Assembly: GCF_007004665.1 (NCBI RefSeq)
Contig: NZ_ML660053.1
Location: 124,001-188,000 of the forward strand
Reading direction: 5' to 3'
DNA from: Denitrobaculum tricleocarpae
GTDB lineage: Bacteria; Pseudomonadota; Alphaproteobacteria; Kiloniellales; Kiloniellaceae
Length of the DNA: 64,000 bases
Part shown: positions 45,285 through 54,909 of the stretch, piece by piece
Layout of the letters: each line of letters opens with the position of its first letter
Numbering within the stretch: position 1 is the first letter of the stretch
Translations under genes and position numbers: made by a program
Notes under the pieces: model-generated
What the model saw: the letters and a program-made list of their open reading frames with translations, nothing else
Database searches by the model: none
Told to the model about the DNA's origin: nothing

Positions 45285-46292
45285 CTAAAGCAGTTTACCC
45301 ATGGCAATCGCGGTGTCGCTCATGCGGTTCGAGAAGCCCCACTCGTTGTCGTACCAGGCCATGACACGGACGAACTTGCCGTCGACGACCTGAGTTTCGG
45401 CAAGGTCGAAGGTGGAGCTGGCCGGGTTATGGTTGAAGTCTGTGGAGACCAGCGGCTTATCGTTGACCGTCAGGACACCCGCCAGCTTTCCGGCCGCTGC
45501 CGAGGAGATGGCGGCGTTGACTTCATCGATCGAGGTCTCCTTCTTGGGGGTGAAGGTCAGATCGATCAGGCTGACGTTCGGTGTCGGGACACGGACCGAG
45601 GTGCCGTCCAACTTGCCTTTGAGTTCCGGCAGAACCAGCCCGACGGCGCGGGCGGCACCGGTAGAAGTCGGGATCATGGAGACTGAAGCCGCACGGGCAC
45701 GGGCGAGATCCTTATGCAGGGTGTCGACGGTGCGCTGATCGCCGGTAAAAGAGTGGATCGTGGTCATGAAGCCACGCTCGATCCCGACCGTCTCATTCAG
45801 CACGTAGGCGACGGGGGCGAGACAGTTGGTGGTGCAGGATGCGTTCGAGACCACGGTGTGCTCTGCGGTCAGCTGGTCGCTGTTAACGCCGTAGACCACG
45901 GTCAGATCGGCGTTGGTGCAGGGGGCGGAGACCAGCACGCGCTTTGCACCTGCATCCAGGTGTTTCGCGGCTGCGTCCCGGGTGGCGAAGATACCCGTGC
46001 ACTCCATAACGATATCAACATCCATATCACCCCAGGGCAGGGCGGCAGGATCACGCTCGGACAGGACTTTGATGGACTTGCCGTCCACGATAATGCTGTC
46101 TTCGGTGGCGCTGACTTCGCCGGGATAGATACCGTGAACGGAATCGTACTTCAGCAGATGTGCGTTATCGGCAGGGGAGCCCAGGTCGTTGATTGCAACG
46201 AACTCCAGGTCGCTGCGCTTTGATTCCATGGCGGCGCGAAACACCAGGCGGCCGATCCGTCCAAATCCGTTAATTGCTACCTTCAATGCCAT
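45285..46292 (-). CDS. gap: Glyceraldehyde-3-phosphate dehydrogenase
   Basis: 335 aa from the ATG at 46292 (AGGGAAG upstream). Glycolysis/gluconeogenesis and, with transketolase, the Calvin or pentose-phosphate pathways. VAINGFGRIGRLVFRA at the N-terminus, catalytic Cys in SNASCTTNCLAP near 152, the MTTIHSFTGDQRTVD loop near 175, and the end WYDNEWGFSNRM. Lies 141 bp downstream of tkt on the same strand. Followed by a strong terminator. Confidence 0.97.
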   Translation of the reverse strand: MALKVAINGFGRIGRLVFRAAMESKRSDLEFVAINDLGSPADNAHLLKYDSVHGIYPGEVSATEDSIIVDGKSIKVLSERDPAALPWGDMDVDIVMECTGIFATRDAAAKHLDAGAKRVLVSAPCTNADLTVVYGVNSDQLTAEHTVVSNASCTTNCLAPVAYVLNETVGIERGFMTTIHSFTGDQRTVDTLHKDLARARAASVSMIPTSTGAARAVGLVLPELKGKLDGTSVRVPTPNVSLIDLTFTPKKETSIDEVNAAISSAAAGKLAGVLTVNDKPLVSTDFNHNPASSTFDLAETQVVDGKFVRVMAWYDNEWGFSNRMSDTAIAMGKLL

Positions 46293-46433
46293 CGTAGACT
46301 TCCCTTTCATTCAACGTTCGACGCCTACGATCGGTCTGATCCGGCGTCGCTGGTAAACCGTAATTTCCGGCCATCGGGAGCGCATGGCGCTATGGCCGCT
46401 TTGTCTTGTCGACAGGCTTGCCCGCGAGTGGCT

Positions 46434-48449
46434 TTAGAGTCGCGCCTTTACGTTCTCAACCACGGCTTCCGGTGTGATCTTGAAGTGCGCGAAGAGATCG
46501 CCTGCCGGCGCCGAAGCGCCGAAGCCCTGCATGCCGACAAAGCCGCCGTCCGATCCGATCCAGCGTTCCCAGCCGAAGGGGAGGGCAGCCTCGATGGCGA
46601 TCCGGAGACTGTCCGGGCCAAGGACTTCGTCCCGGTAACCCTGGCTTTGCGCTGCGAAAAGTTCCCAGCAGGGAATGGAGACGACCGCCGCCGAAATCCC
46701 GTCGGCCGCCAGCATTTCTTGAGCCTTGAGCGCCAGCTCGACTTCAGAGCCCGAGGCGATCAGGGTGGCCTGACGCTCGCCTTCGGCGGGGGAAAGAATG
46801 TAGGCACCATGGCCTGAGAGGTTTTCGCTCACGTCTTTGCGGACGCTGGGCAGGCCCTGTCGGGTCAGGGCGATCACCGAGGGCGCATCGCTGCTTTGGA
46901 GTGCCAGCTCCCAGCACTCAGCCGTTTCGATCGCATCGGCAGGCCGGAAAACCTGAAGGCCGGGAATGGCGCGCAAGGCGGCCAGGTGTTCGACGGGCTG
47001 GTGGGTCGGACCGTCTTCGCCCAGACCGATGGAGTCGTGGGTCATGACATAGACGACCCGCTGCTGCATCAGCGCCGAAAGACGGATCGAGGGCCGGCAG
47101 TAATCCGTAAAGACCAGGAAGGTGCCGCCGTAGGGCAGAACACCGCCGTGCAGCGCCATGCCGTTCATGGCCGCGGCCATGCCGTGTTCCCGGACGCCGT
47201 AGTAAATGTAATCGCCGGAGAAGTTGTCGCGGGTGACCGGCTTCTGGCTCGCAGCTTTTGTATTGTTAGATCCGGTCAGATCGGCGGAGCCGCCGATCAA
47301 TTCTGGAATGGCCTCCGCGAGCACATCCAGAGCCTTCTGGGAAGAAACCCGGGTTGCCAGTTTCGGCTGCTCCTCGGCCAGTTTCTCTTTATAGGCCCGA
47401 AAGCTGTCCTGCCAGTCCGCAGGCAGGTCTCCGGCCATGCGCCGCTCGAGCTCTGCACGATCCGCCGCGTCGAGGCCGGCCATCCGCTGGTCCCAGGCTG
47501 CCGAGGCTTCCGCACCCGCGGCGCCGGTGGCTTGCCAGGCGGCGCGCACGTCATCGGGAATTTCAAAGGCGGCGTGCGGCCATCCGAGGGCTTCGCGCGT
47601 TGCCGTGATCTCATCCACGCCCAAGGGGGCGCCGTGGGCGGAGTTTTTGCCTGCTTTGTTCGGCGAACCAAAACCGATCGCAGTCTTGCAGGCGATCATG
47701 GCGGGTCTGCTACTGGCTTTTGCCGCTGCGATCGCTGCGGCGATGGCCTCCGGATCATGCCCGTCGGCTGTAAAGCAGTCCCAGCCGCTGGCTTCGAATC
47801 GTTTGGCCTGATCGTCTGAGACCGAGAGTGAAGTCGGACCGTCGATCGAAATACCGTTGTCGTCGAAGAGCACGATCAGTTTGCTGAGACCCAGATGCCC
47901 GGCCAGCGAGATCGCTTCGTGACTGATGCCCTCCATCAGGCAACCGTCGCCGGCAATCACGTAAGTATGATGGTCGACCGCCGCGTCGCCGAAGCGCGCA
48001 TTCAGCAGGCGTTCGGCCAGCGCCATACCAACCGCATTGGCGAGGCCCTGACCCAAGGGGCCGGTGGTGGTTTCGATGCCGGGGGCATGACCGACCTCGG
48101 GGTGGCCGGCGGTCAGACTGCCGAGCTGGCGGAAGTTCTTCAGCTGATCGAGCGTCATTTCCGGGTAGTCGGTCAGATGCAGCAATGAATAGAGCAGCAT
48201 GGAACCGTGACCGGCAGACAATACGAAACGGTCCCGGTCGGCCCAGTCCGGCCGCGCTGGGTCGAATTTCAGAAACTGGCTGTAGAGAACGGTCGCGACG
48301 TCGGCCATGCCCATCGGCATGCCCGGGTGACCGGAATTGGCCTGCTGCACGGCGTCCATGGAGAGGGCGCGGAGCGCATTGGCCATATCTTTGTGATTGG
48401 CTGCAAGGTCACCTTTCGAGCCCGAAGAACCCGACTGCAATGTGTTCAT
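46434..48449 (-). CDS. tkt: Transketolase
   Basis: 671 aa from the ATG at 48449 (GGTGGA seven bases before). Another ATG six codons upstream (48467) is possible. ThDP enzyme of the pentose phosphate pathway. [23 protein letters not shown] near residue 30, [13 protein letters not shown] near 160 with the metal-binding motif, [12 protein letters not shown] near 190, and [20 protein letters not shown] near 472. Sits directly upstream of gap. Confidence 0.96.
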   Translation of the reverse strand: MNTLQSGSSGSKGDLAANHKDMANALRALSMDAVQQANSGHPGMPMGMADVATVLYSQFLKFDPARPDWADRDRFVLSAGHGSMLLYSLLHLTDYPEMTLDQLKNFRQLGSLTAGHPEVGHAPGIETTTGPLGQGLANAVGMALAERLLNARFGDAAVDHHTYVIAGDGCLMEGISHEAISLAGHLGLSKLIVLFDDNGISIDGPTSLSVSDDQAKRFEASGWDCFTADGHDPEAIAAAIAAAKASSRPAMIACKTAIGFGSPNKAGKNSAHGAPLGVDEITATREALGWPHAAFEIPDDVRAAWQATGAAGAEASAAWDQRMAGLDAADRAELERRMAGDLPADWQDSFRAYKEKLAEEQPKLATRVSSQKALDVLAEAIPELIGGSADLTGSNNTKAASQKPVTRDNFSGDYIYYGVREHGMAAAMNGMALHGGVLPYGGTFLVFTDYCRPSIRLSALMQQRVVYVMTHDSIGLGEDGPTHQPVEHLAALRAIPGLQVFRPADAIETAECWELALQSSDAPSVIALTRQGLPSVRKDVSENLSGHGAYILSPAEGERQATLIASGSEVELALKAQEMLAADGISAAVVSIPCWELFAAQSQGYRDEVLGPDSLRIAIEAALPFGWERWIGSDGGFVGMQGFGASAPAGDLFAHFKITPEAVVENVKARL

Positions 48450-48835
48450 TAATGTATCCACCGTCATGGGGGAGAGCCATTCTCCAGCCGCCGGAAACGC
48501 ACTGGACGCTGGGCTCCTGACCAAATTTGCGCGCAACATGCCGCCGCGCCCCGGCAAGGTCAACCAGCATGTCATCCCGCGGCGTGATTCAGCTGTTGGA
48601 GGAGTATGGGGATGGATACCCGACATCGCGCTGCGAAATATGAAGGAAAGCCCCCAAGTCTCGGGAATCCCGTAAAAATCCAATTTGCCGTTTTGTGATA
48701 TTGCAGTGTCTTCATGCCCAGTGGCGGTTGACCATGACAGCATCGCGCGCATATGCTGCCGGGCATTGTTAATGAATCTGATCTCTCAGCAAGACTCGGG
48801 CGCGCAAACTCTCATGATTTTCCAGTGATACGCCA
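48450..48835. other. Divergent intergenic region between tkt and the DUF4164 gene
   Basis: 386 bp. The tkt reading frame stays open upstream to 48752 but has no family similarity or ribosome site. The region should carry divergent promoters; none was clearly recognised. Confidence 0.45.
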
Positions 48836-49075
48836 ATGACACGATTAAATGAAGCTACTGAGAGACTTAAGTCCGCTCTCGATCGCCTCGACCAGGCGGT
48901 TGAAAGCCGGGCGAAGGCGCGTTCCAACGGTGAGGGTGCGTCGGACGACGCCGAGTTGCGCGCGGCGCTGGCGGCGGCGCGAGAGGAAAACGAGAACCTG
49001 CAGAACCTTGCCGGCGAGGTTTCCAGCCGGTTGGATTCTACGATTGCACGTCTCAAATCGGTGATGGAAGTTTAG
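48836..49075 (+). CDS. DUF4164 family coiled-coil protein
   Basis: 79 aa, almost entirely coiled coil: ATERLKSALDRLDQAVESR then EENENLQNLAGEVSSRLDS. Matches the DUF4164 pattern found upstream of zapA in alphaproteobacteria. ATG at 48836. The zapA gene starts 3 bp after its stop. Function unknown; a role with ZapA in division is inference from position. Confidence 0.82.
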   Translation: MTRLNEATERLKSALDRLDQAVESRAKARSNGEGASDDAELRAALAAAREENENLQNLAGEVSSRLDSTIARLKSVMEV

Positions 49076-49078
49076 GCC

Positions 49079-49441
49079 TTGGCACAGGTAAATGTTACGA
49101 TAAACGGCCGTCACTATGACGTTGCCTGCGACGATGGTCAGGAAGAACACCTGATGAAACTGGCGGCATTCGTCGATGACAGAGTCGCCGTTTTAAAGCA
49201 GAGCGTTGGCAGCCTCAGCGAATCGCATCTCATGATGATGGCGTCTCTGATGATTGCGGATGAGCTTGATGAAGCCCTGATTCAGCTCGAGGAAGTCCAG
49301 GAGGGCGCCGCAAGCCCCAAGCCTTCGGACCATGAAGGCACGGCGACAGGCCCGAATCCGCTTGAGGAAAAGGCCGCGAATGCCCTGGAAGCCTGTGCTT
49401 CCCGGCTGGAATCTATTGCGACCCGCCTTGAAGGGGCTTAA
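49079..49441 (+). CDS. zapA: Cell division protein ZapA
   Basis: 120 aa from a TTG start; GGAAG lies 8 bases upstream. Promotes FtsZ bundling at the Z ring. VNVTINGRHYDVACDDGQEEHLMKLA at the N-terminus (positions 4-29) is diagnostic, followed by the coiled-coil part and a low-complexity linker. Next comes the 6S RNA and then the cyclo-ligase gene, the classic zapA-ssrS-fau order. Confidence 0.92.
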   Translation: MAQVNVTINGRHYDVACDDGQEEHLMKLAAFVDDRVAVLKQSVGSLSESHLMMMASLMIADELDEALIQLEEVQEGAASPKPSDHEGTATGPNPLEEKAANALEACASRLESIATRLEGA

Positions 49442-49463
49442 ATAGCTCCTTTTTAGACTTATG

Positions 49464-49626
49464 TAGTTGGTGCTGCGAGGTGCGTCAGGCCACCCGATCC
49501 CTGGGGCCAATACCGAACCTCTAGGGAGCTGTCCCTGCCGGAGCCGTGGTTCCGGTATATGGCGCCCACCTGCTTGGCAGGCCACAGAGGATGATCGTTG
49601 CCAACGGCCATCGCGGCACCACTCTC
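49464..49626 (+). ncRNA. ssrS: 6S RNA (SsrS)
   Basis: About 160 nt between zapA and the 5-formyltetrahydrofolate cyclo-ligase gene, the canonical location of 6S RNA. The ends pair (GGTGCTGCG near 49469 with CGCGGCACC near 49612), leaving internal helices such as TGCCGGAGCC...GGTTCCGGTA and CTGCTTGGCAG. 6S RNA mimics an open promoter and binds sigma-70 RNA polymerase. Exact ends are estimated. A TTATGTA just upstream may be the -10 box. Confidence 0.82.
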
Positions 49627-49663
49627 TAATGTCGGGACTCCCCGGACAAAGGCGCGAGACACA

Positions 49664-50257
49664 ATGATCGATGCTGATACCGTCTCGCTTGATACGCGCA
49701 AGCAGGCGCTGCGGAAGGACGCCAAGACGCGGCGTTCTCTTGCCTTTTCGTCTCAGACAGCTGCGCCGACCGCCATACGCGACCGCTTGCTCTCCAGTTT
49801 TGATTTCACTGCCGGCATGGTGATTTCAGGCTATTGGCCGCTTGCGGACGAGCTTGACTTGCGGCCGTCACTCGAGGCGTTTCACGAGCGCGGATGCCGG
49901 GTCGTCCTGCCCGCCATGACGGGCAGAGACAGGCCATTGGTATTTCGCGACTGGACACCGGGCGACACTCTGGTGCCGGCAGGTTTTGGTACGTTGGAGC
50001 CGGCCGGTTCACAGAAGGCCCGGCCGCCGGACGTGCTGCTGGTGCCTTTGCTGGCATTCGACCGTCAGGGTTATCGCCTGGGATATGGGGGCGGATTCTA
50101 CGATCGCTCTCTGGCCGACCTGCGCGCCGCTCAGGCCGTTATGGCAGTGGGAGTTGCGTTTTCCGCCCTGGAGGTCGAGGCTGTGCCCCGCGATGCCAAC
50201 GATCAGCCACTCGACTGGATCGTGACCGAGCGCGAAGTTTTGGAATTCGAAAGATGA
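49664..50257 (+). CDS. 5-formyltetrahydrofolate cyclo-ligase
   Basis: 197 aa from the ATG at 49664; a frame reaches back into the 6S RNA but is not used. Converts 5-formyl-THF to methenyl-THF with ATP. ISGYWPLADELDLRP near residue 52, and VPLLAFDRQGYRLGYGGGFYDRSL near 125 with the ATP/folate-binding GYGGGFYDR. A YmdB-like phosphoesterase gene starts 4 bp after its stop. Confidence 0.92.
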   Translation: MIDADTVSLDTRKQALRKDAKTRRSLAFSSQTAAPTAIRDRLLSSFDFTAGMVISGYWPLADELDLRPSLEAFHERGCRVVLPAMTGRDRPLVFRDWTPGDTLVPAGFGTLEPAGSQKARPPDVLLVPLLAFDRQGYRLGYGGGFYDRSLADLRAAQAVMAVGVAFSALEVEAVPRDANDQPLDWIVTEREVLEFER

Positions 50258-50261
50258 GGCC

Positions 50262-51086
50262 ATGAGACTACTTTTTTGCGGCGATATTGTCGGCAGGCCG
50301 GGGCGGGATGCTCTGGCGGAGCATCTGCCGCGCGTGCGTCGCGAACTGGAGCCGGATTTCATTGTCGTGAACGGCGAGAACGCGGCGAGCGGCTTCGGGA
50401 TTACGGAAAAGATCTGCAACAGCCTTTTCGAAATGGGCGTTGACGTCATTACGGGCGGCAACCACTCCTGGGACCAGCGGGAGATGCTGACCCACATCAA
50501 TCGCGAGACGCGTCTGCTGCGCCCGCAGAACTTTCCCGCGGGCACGCCCGGGCGCGGCGCCGCCGTTTTCGAGGCCACGCGCGGCCGCAAGGTTCTGGTC
50601 CTGAACGTGATGGCCCGTCTCTTCATGGACCCGCTCGACGATCCCTTTGCGACGGTCCAGCGCGAGCTGGAACGTCATCGTCTCGGCGCCACGGTGCACG
50701 CCATTCTTCTGGATTTCCATGGTGAAGCCACCAGTGAGAAGATGGCAATGGGGCACTTTGTCGACGGAAAGGTAAGTCTTTGCGTCGGCACCCATACGCA
50801 TGTCCCGACGGCAGATGCGATGATCCTGCCCGGCGGGACCGCCTATCAGACCGACGCGGGTATGTGCGGTGCTTACGACTCGGTCATCGGAATGGATAAG
50901 GCGGTGCCGCTCGCGCGCTTCACGCGGAAGCTTCCCACAGAGCGCTTGTCCGTTGCGACAGGGGAGGGGTCTTTAAGTGCCGTGCTGGTGGAGACCGACG
51001 ATGCGACAGGCCTGGCCAAACGGATTGAACCCGTGCGCCTGGGCGGACGTTTGCCGGAGGCGCTCCCGGTTCTCGGGGCCGCTTAG
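50262..51086 (+). CDS. YmdB/TIGR00282 family metallophosphoesterase
   Basis: 274 aa. FCGDIVGRPGRDAL (metal site) at the N-terminus, VVNGENAASGFGI near residue 35, TGGNHSWDQREML near 64, LDFHGEATSEK near 150, and VGTHTHVPTADAMILPGG near 176. All dimetal ligands of the family are present. Bacillus YmdB hydrolyses cyclic nucleotides; the role here is not known. Same operon as the cyclo-ligase gene. Confidence 0.93.
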   Translation: MRLLFCGDIVGRPGRDALAEHLPRVRRELEPDFIVVNGENAASGFGITEKICNSLFEMGVDVITGGNHSWDQREMLTHINRETRLLRPQNFPAGTPGRGAAVFEATRGRKVLVLNVMARLFMDPLDDPFATVQRELERHRLGATVHAILLDFHGEATSEKMAMGHFVDGKVSLCVGTHTHVPTADAMILPGGTAYQTDAGMCGAYDSVIGMDKAVPLARFTRKLPTERLSVATGEGSLSAVLVETDDATGLAKRIEPVRLGGRLPEALPVLGAA

Positions 51087-51123
51087 AGGGTTTTGCTGAT
51101 CCGGAGTTCAGGACTTTGGAGGC

Positions 51124-51402
51124 TCAGGACTTTGGCGCTTGGGCCAGGAAGCGCGTGATTTCCTCTTCGACCATTTCGGTCTGCTCGGTCGCCTCTTCGG
51201 CGATATCCGCCGCACCGACCGCAGCTTTAAGACTGCTTTCCTCTGCGGCATCCAGCATGGCGTCGAACGCCGAGAGACTGGACTGCTGAACGAAATCATG
51301 GACCATCTCGGCGGCTTTCACGCTGCGCCGGGCGAAATTCGCCTTGTCCGTCCCGCCGTCGGTGACGACGCTCAGCTCTGGAATGTTAATCGACAACGCC
51401 AT
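51124..51402 (-). CDS. Small helical hypothetical protein
   Basis: 92 aa from the ATG at 51402 (AAGGGT upstream); a longer frame to 51468 is unlikely. Sequence is Ala/Glu-rich: SVKAAEMVHDFVQQSSLSAF, EESSLKAAVGAADIAEEATEQTE. Not recognised. No signal or membrane segment. Convergent with the phosphoesterase gene. Function unknown. Confidence 0.6.
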   Translation of the reverse strand: MALSINIPELSVVTDGGTDKANFARRSVKAAEMVHDFVQQSSLSAFDAMLDAAEESSLKAAVGAADIAEEATEQTEMVEEEITRFLAQAPKS

Positions 51403-51847
51403 TGCTCGACCCTTTTTTCCGACCCGCCCCGGAGGTGACCTGAGGTGCGGTTGGATCTCGAGGTGCACTTCACAGTGAAACGCACCCGAAAACTTTCGCG
51501 TCAGTCTGTCGGAAAAGCGTTAAGCTGCGGTTAATCCCGGCACTCCGGCCAGACGGCTTTGCTCCGCGCGCTTCGACGCGCGAATCCTATCTGTTTAGTG
51601 CACGACTCTGTGTAAAAAACGGGATAGCAAAGAGGGCATTTCAGAGGCTTTTGAAGCAAAATCCCCGCTTTTGTTGCCCGATGGTCCCGATTGCCCTTCA
51701 GAGGGCTTCAGATTGCGGCGAATACCTGCTAGAAGGCGCCCTATTGTCGCCATATTGCGGGAATATTTCTTGCGGCTGTTACCCCGCACTTCCACACGAT
51801 ACGGTCGGCATCTTCGTTGTTTGCATCATCATTTAGGATTCGTGGTC
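51403..51847. other. Intergenic region upstream of yebC
   Basis: 445 bp. Holds a small perfect hairpin CGCGCG-cttcga-CGCGCG (51565-51582) without a T-run. The yebC frame is open from 51671, but no family similarity precedes 51848. Contains the promoter for the yebC-ruv operon, not located. Confidence 0.45.
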
Positions 51848-52597
51848 ATGGCGGGCCATTCCAAGTTTAAGAACATCATGCACCGTAAGGGTGCACAGGA
51901 CAAAAAGCGCGCGAAAGTGTTCGCGCGTTTAATCCGTGAAATCACGGTCGCCGCGAAGTCGGGGCTGCCAGAACCGGACAAAAACCCCCGGCTGCGTTCC
52001 GCGGTGATTGCCGCCCGTGCAGCCAATATGCCCAAGGACAATGTCGATCGCGCGATCAAGCGCGTCGCGCTGGGCGAAGACGATTCGAGCTACGAAGAAG
52101 TGCGCTATGAGGGCTACGGCCCGGGCGGTGTCGCCCTGATCGTAGAGGCCATGACCGACAACCGGAACCGCACAGCCTCCGAAGTCCGGGCTGCTTTCAA
52201 CAAGTACGGCGGCAGTCTCGGTGAGACCAACTCGGTGTCTTTCATGTTCGACCATGTCGGGCTGCTTCAATATGCCGCCGGCACGGCATCGGCAGACGAA
52301 ATGTTCGAAACCGCGGTCGAAGCCGGCGCAAGCAATGTTGAATCTTCTGACGAAGGGCACGAGGTGACCTGCGACCCGGATGATTTCTCGAGTGTGCGCG
52401 ACAGCCTGATGGAGTCCTACGGTGATCCGGAGGAGGCCTATCTGGCTTGGAAGCCTCAGACCATGACGCCGCTGGATGAGGACAAGGCCCAGACCATGCT
52501 GAAGCTGCTCGATGCTTTGGACGACAGCGACGACGTGCAGCGGGTCTCCGCCAACTTCGAAGTGGCCGATGACGTTCTTGCGCGTCTGACTGCATGA
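51848..52597 (+). CDS. yebC: YebC/PmpR-type DNA-binding regulator
   Basis: 249 aa from the ATG at 51848. [21 protein letters not shown] is the diagnostic N-terminus, followed by [14 protein letters not shown] and [25 protein letters not shown] near residue 85. YebC proteins bind DNA and some aid translation at proline runs. Sits upstream of ruvC, the usual order in this class; the gap of 31 bp suggests an operon. Confidence 0.95.
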   Translation: MAGHSKFKNIMHRKGAQDKKRAKVFARLIREITVAAKSGLPEPDKNPRLRSAVIAARAANMPKDNVDRAIKRVALGEDDSSYEEVRYEGYGPGGVALIVEAMTDNRNRTASEVRAAFNKYGGSLGETNSVSFMFDHVGLLQYAAGTASADEMFETAVEAGASNVESSDEGHEVTCDPDDFSSVRDSLMESYGDPEEAYLAWKPQTMTPLDEDKAQTMLKLLDALDDSDDVQRVSANFEVADDVLARLTA

Positions 52598-52628
52598 TGC
52601 GGCGGCAAAGGGAGGTCTGAACGAGTTT

Positions 52629-53228
52629 ATGCGAGTCGTCGGACTGGATCCCGGATTGCGCCACATGGGCTGGGGCATTATCGAGGCGGAAGGCCACAGC
52701 CTCCGTCATATCGCCAATGGCGTCATCAAATCGACCCAGTCGAAAGACCTGGCGCAGCGCCTGGTGGAGCTGCACGATGGGCTGAGTCAGATTTTGACCG
52801 ACTTCGAACCGCAGGAAGCGGCGGTTGAGGTTACGCTGGCCAATAAGAACCCGTCATCGACCCTGAAACTGGGGATGGCGCGCGGCATCGCATTGGTGAC
52901 GCCCGCGCTGGCCGGTTTGCCGGTCGGAGAGTATCTGCCCATGATCGTCAAAAAGGCCGTGGTCGGAACCGGTCATGCGACCAAGGACCAGGTCGGTATG
53001 ATGATTGGCCGGTTGCTGCCGGGCTGTGAAATCGCGTCCGCGGACTCTGCGGATGCGCTTGCGGTTGCTATCTGTCACGCGCACCAGATTGCGACGCGGC
53101 GGAAATGGACCGCTGGCCAAGAAGACCCGCTTTCCGGCGGCCGGTCTTCAGGTCCGAAGCCTGCGGCTAAGATCGGCCGCAAATCTGACGTGATAGGACG
53201 GGCCGACGTGATTGGGCGCGCGCGATGA
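52629..53228 (+). CDS. ruvC: Crossover junction endodeoxyribonuclease RuvC
   Basis: 199 aa Holliday-junction resolvase. Acid catalytic residues are visible in [12 protein letters not shown] (Asp7), [11 protein letters not shown] (Glu near 65), and [15 protein letters not shown] (two Asp near 139-142). The C-terminus is extended by about 30 basic, Gly/Arg-rich residues with an ADVIGRA/SDVIGRA duplication. Overlaps ruvA by 4 bp (ATGA). Confidence 0.96.
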   Translation: MRVVGLDPGLRHMGWGIIEAEGHSLRHIANGVIKSTQSKDLAQRLVELHDGLSQILTDFEPQEAAVEVTLANKNPSSTLKLGMARGIALVTPALAGLPVGEYLPMIVKKAVVGTGHATKDQVGMMIGRLLPGCEIASADSADALAVAICHAHQIATRRKWTAGQEDPLSGGRSSGPKPAAKIGRKSDVIGRADVIGRAR

Positions 53229-53848
53229 TCGGCAAGTTGACAGGTAAACTCGATAGCAGTGGCGACGACTGGGCCATGATCGATGTCGGCGGTGTGGGCT
53301 ACGTCGTATTCTGTTCCGGGCGCACGCTTTCCCGGCTTCCGCTCGCGGGTGAGACCGCGAGTGTTCTGATCGAGACTCATGTACGGGAAGACCACATCCA
53401 CCTTTATGGCTTCATCGACCAGGGGGAACGGGATTGGTACCGCCTTCTGAGCACGGTGCAGGGTGTCGGCGCGAAAATGGCGCTGTCCATCCTCTCTACA
53501 CTTGGGCCGGAAGAACTGCTGCAGGCCATCGCCGCGCAGGACAAAACTTCGCTGACACGGGCCAGTGGCGTCGGTCCAAAGATCGCGGGGCGCATTGCCT
53601 CTGAACTCAAAGAGAAGGCCGGAGGCATTGCCCTGGGGAACATGGCCGCGGATCTGGCCGGAACAAACGCGCCGTCGGCGGTTGCCGCTGCCGGCGGTTT
53701 GTCGGAGGACGCGATTTCAGCCTTGGTCAATCTCGGCTACCGCCGCGCCGACGCTTTTGGGGCTGTCGGCAAAGCTATGCACGAACTGGGCAAGGATGCG
53801 CCGGTTGAGTCCTTAATCCGGATTGGCCTCAGGGAGCTGTCGTCATGA
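53225..53848 (+). CDS. ruvA: Holliday junction DNA helicase subunit RuvA
   Basis: 207 aa. [20 protein letters not shown] start, the acidic-pin OB domain [11 protein letters not shown] near residue 58, helix-hairpin-helix [17 protein letters not shown] near 76 and [19 protein letters not shown] near 112. Binds the junction and recruits RuvB. Overlaps both ruvC and ruvB by 4 bp, so translation is coupled. Confidence 0.97.
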   Translation: MIGKLTGKLDSSGDDWAMIDVGGVGYVVFCSGRTLSRLPLAGETASVLIETHVREDHIHLYGFIDQGERDWYRLLSTVQGVGAKMALSILSTLGPEELLQAIAAQDKTSLTRASGVGPKIAGRIASELKEKAGGIALGNMAADLAGTNAPSAVAAAGGLSEDAISALVNLGYRRADAFGAVGKAMHELGKDAPVESLIRIGLRELSS

Positions 53849-54909
53849 CCGACGAGCGGATTATAGCTCCTGACTTTTCGCAGGGCGATACGCCCGAGCA
53901 AAGCTTGCGCCCCTTATCGCTGGCAGACTTTGTCGGGCAAAAGAAACTGAGGTCAAACCTCAGCGTCTTCATCGAGGCGGCGCGCGGCCGGGGCGATGCA
54001 CTGGACCACGTCCTGTTTTTCGGTCCTCCAGGGCTGGGTAAAACCACACTCTCGCAAGTGGTGGCCCGTGAGATGGGGGTCGGCTTTCGCGCAACCTCCG
54101 GTCCGGTCATTGCCAAGGCTGGCGATCTGGCCGCCATTCTGACCAATCTGCAGCCGCACGACGTCCTCTTTATTGATGAGATCCATCGCCTCTCGCCCGC
54201 CGTTGAGGAAATTCTCTATCCTGCGATGGAGGACTTTCAACTCGACCTGATTATCGGCGAAGGTCCGGCCGCCCGTTCGGTCCGTATCGACCTGCCGCCC
54301 TTTACACTGGTTGGCGCGACGACACGCTCAGGCCTGATCACGACACCCTTACGCGAACGCTTCGGGATTCCCCTGCGTCTGCAGTTCTACGAACCTGACG
54401 AGCTGGAACGGATCGTCTCGCGCGGCGCCGGTATTCTGGGCATCGACATGTCGAGCGACGGAGCGCTGGAGATTGCCCGGCGTTCGCGCGGGACGCCGCG
54501 CGTCGCGGGACGCCTCCTGCGCCGGGTTCGCGATTTTGCCGCGGTTGACGGCGCGGCCACGATTGACGCGAAAGCGGCTGACGCGGCCCTGCGCCGGCTG
54601 GATATCGACGAGCGCGGTTTGGATTCCATGGACCGCCGGTATCTGCGCAACATCGCGGAGAATTATAGCGGCGGTCCCGTCGGCGTGGAGACCATGGCGG
54701 CGGCGCTTTCGGAACAGCGCGATGTCCTGGAAGATGTGATCGAGCCCTACCTTATTCAGCAAGGACTCCTGCAGCGCACGCCACGGGGACGGGTTTTGGC
54801 TTCAGCGGGCTACAGCTATCTTGGGCTCGAGGTGCCGGCGACGCTTAGTTCGCAGTTCGATCTTCTGGCCGGAAACGGGAGCCCCGGGGATACGGAGGAG
54901 CTGCCGTGA
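53845..54909 (+). CDS. ruvB: Holliday junction DNA helicase subunit RuvB
   Basis: 354 aa AAA+ motor. [19 protein letters not shown] near residue 20, Walker [15 protein letters not shown] near 62, Walker [16 protein letters not shown] near 110, sensor [17 protein letters not shown] near 155, and the C-terminal winged helix. Drives branch migration. Overlaps ruvA and ybgC by 4 bp each. Confidence 0.97.
   Translation: MTDERIIAPDFSQGDTPEQSLRPLSLADFVGQKKLRSNLSVFIEAARGRGDALDHVLFFGPPGLGKTTLSQVVAREMGVGFRATSGPVIAKAGDLAAILTNLQPHDVLFIDEIHRLSPAVEEILYPAMEDFQLDLIIGEGPAARSVRIDLPPFTLVGATTRSGLITTPLRERFGIPLRLQFYEPDELERIVSRGAGILGIDMSSDGALEIARRSRGTPRVAGRLLRRVRDFAAVDGAATIDAKAADAALRRLDIDERGLDSMDRRYLRNIAENYSGGPVGVETMAAALSEQRDVLEDVIEPYLIQQGLLQRTPRGRVLASAGYSYLGLEVPATLSSQFDLLAGNGSPGDTEELP

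Noticed and set aside
48450-48752. N-terminal extension of transketolase
   Set aside because: The frame is open for 100 codons upstream but has no similarity to transketolases or targeting signal; internal ATG codons fit the family start.
51671-51847. N-terminal extension of YebC
   Set aside because: The frame is open upstream, but the family always begins MAGHSKF, which is at 51848.
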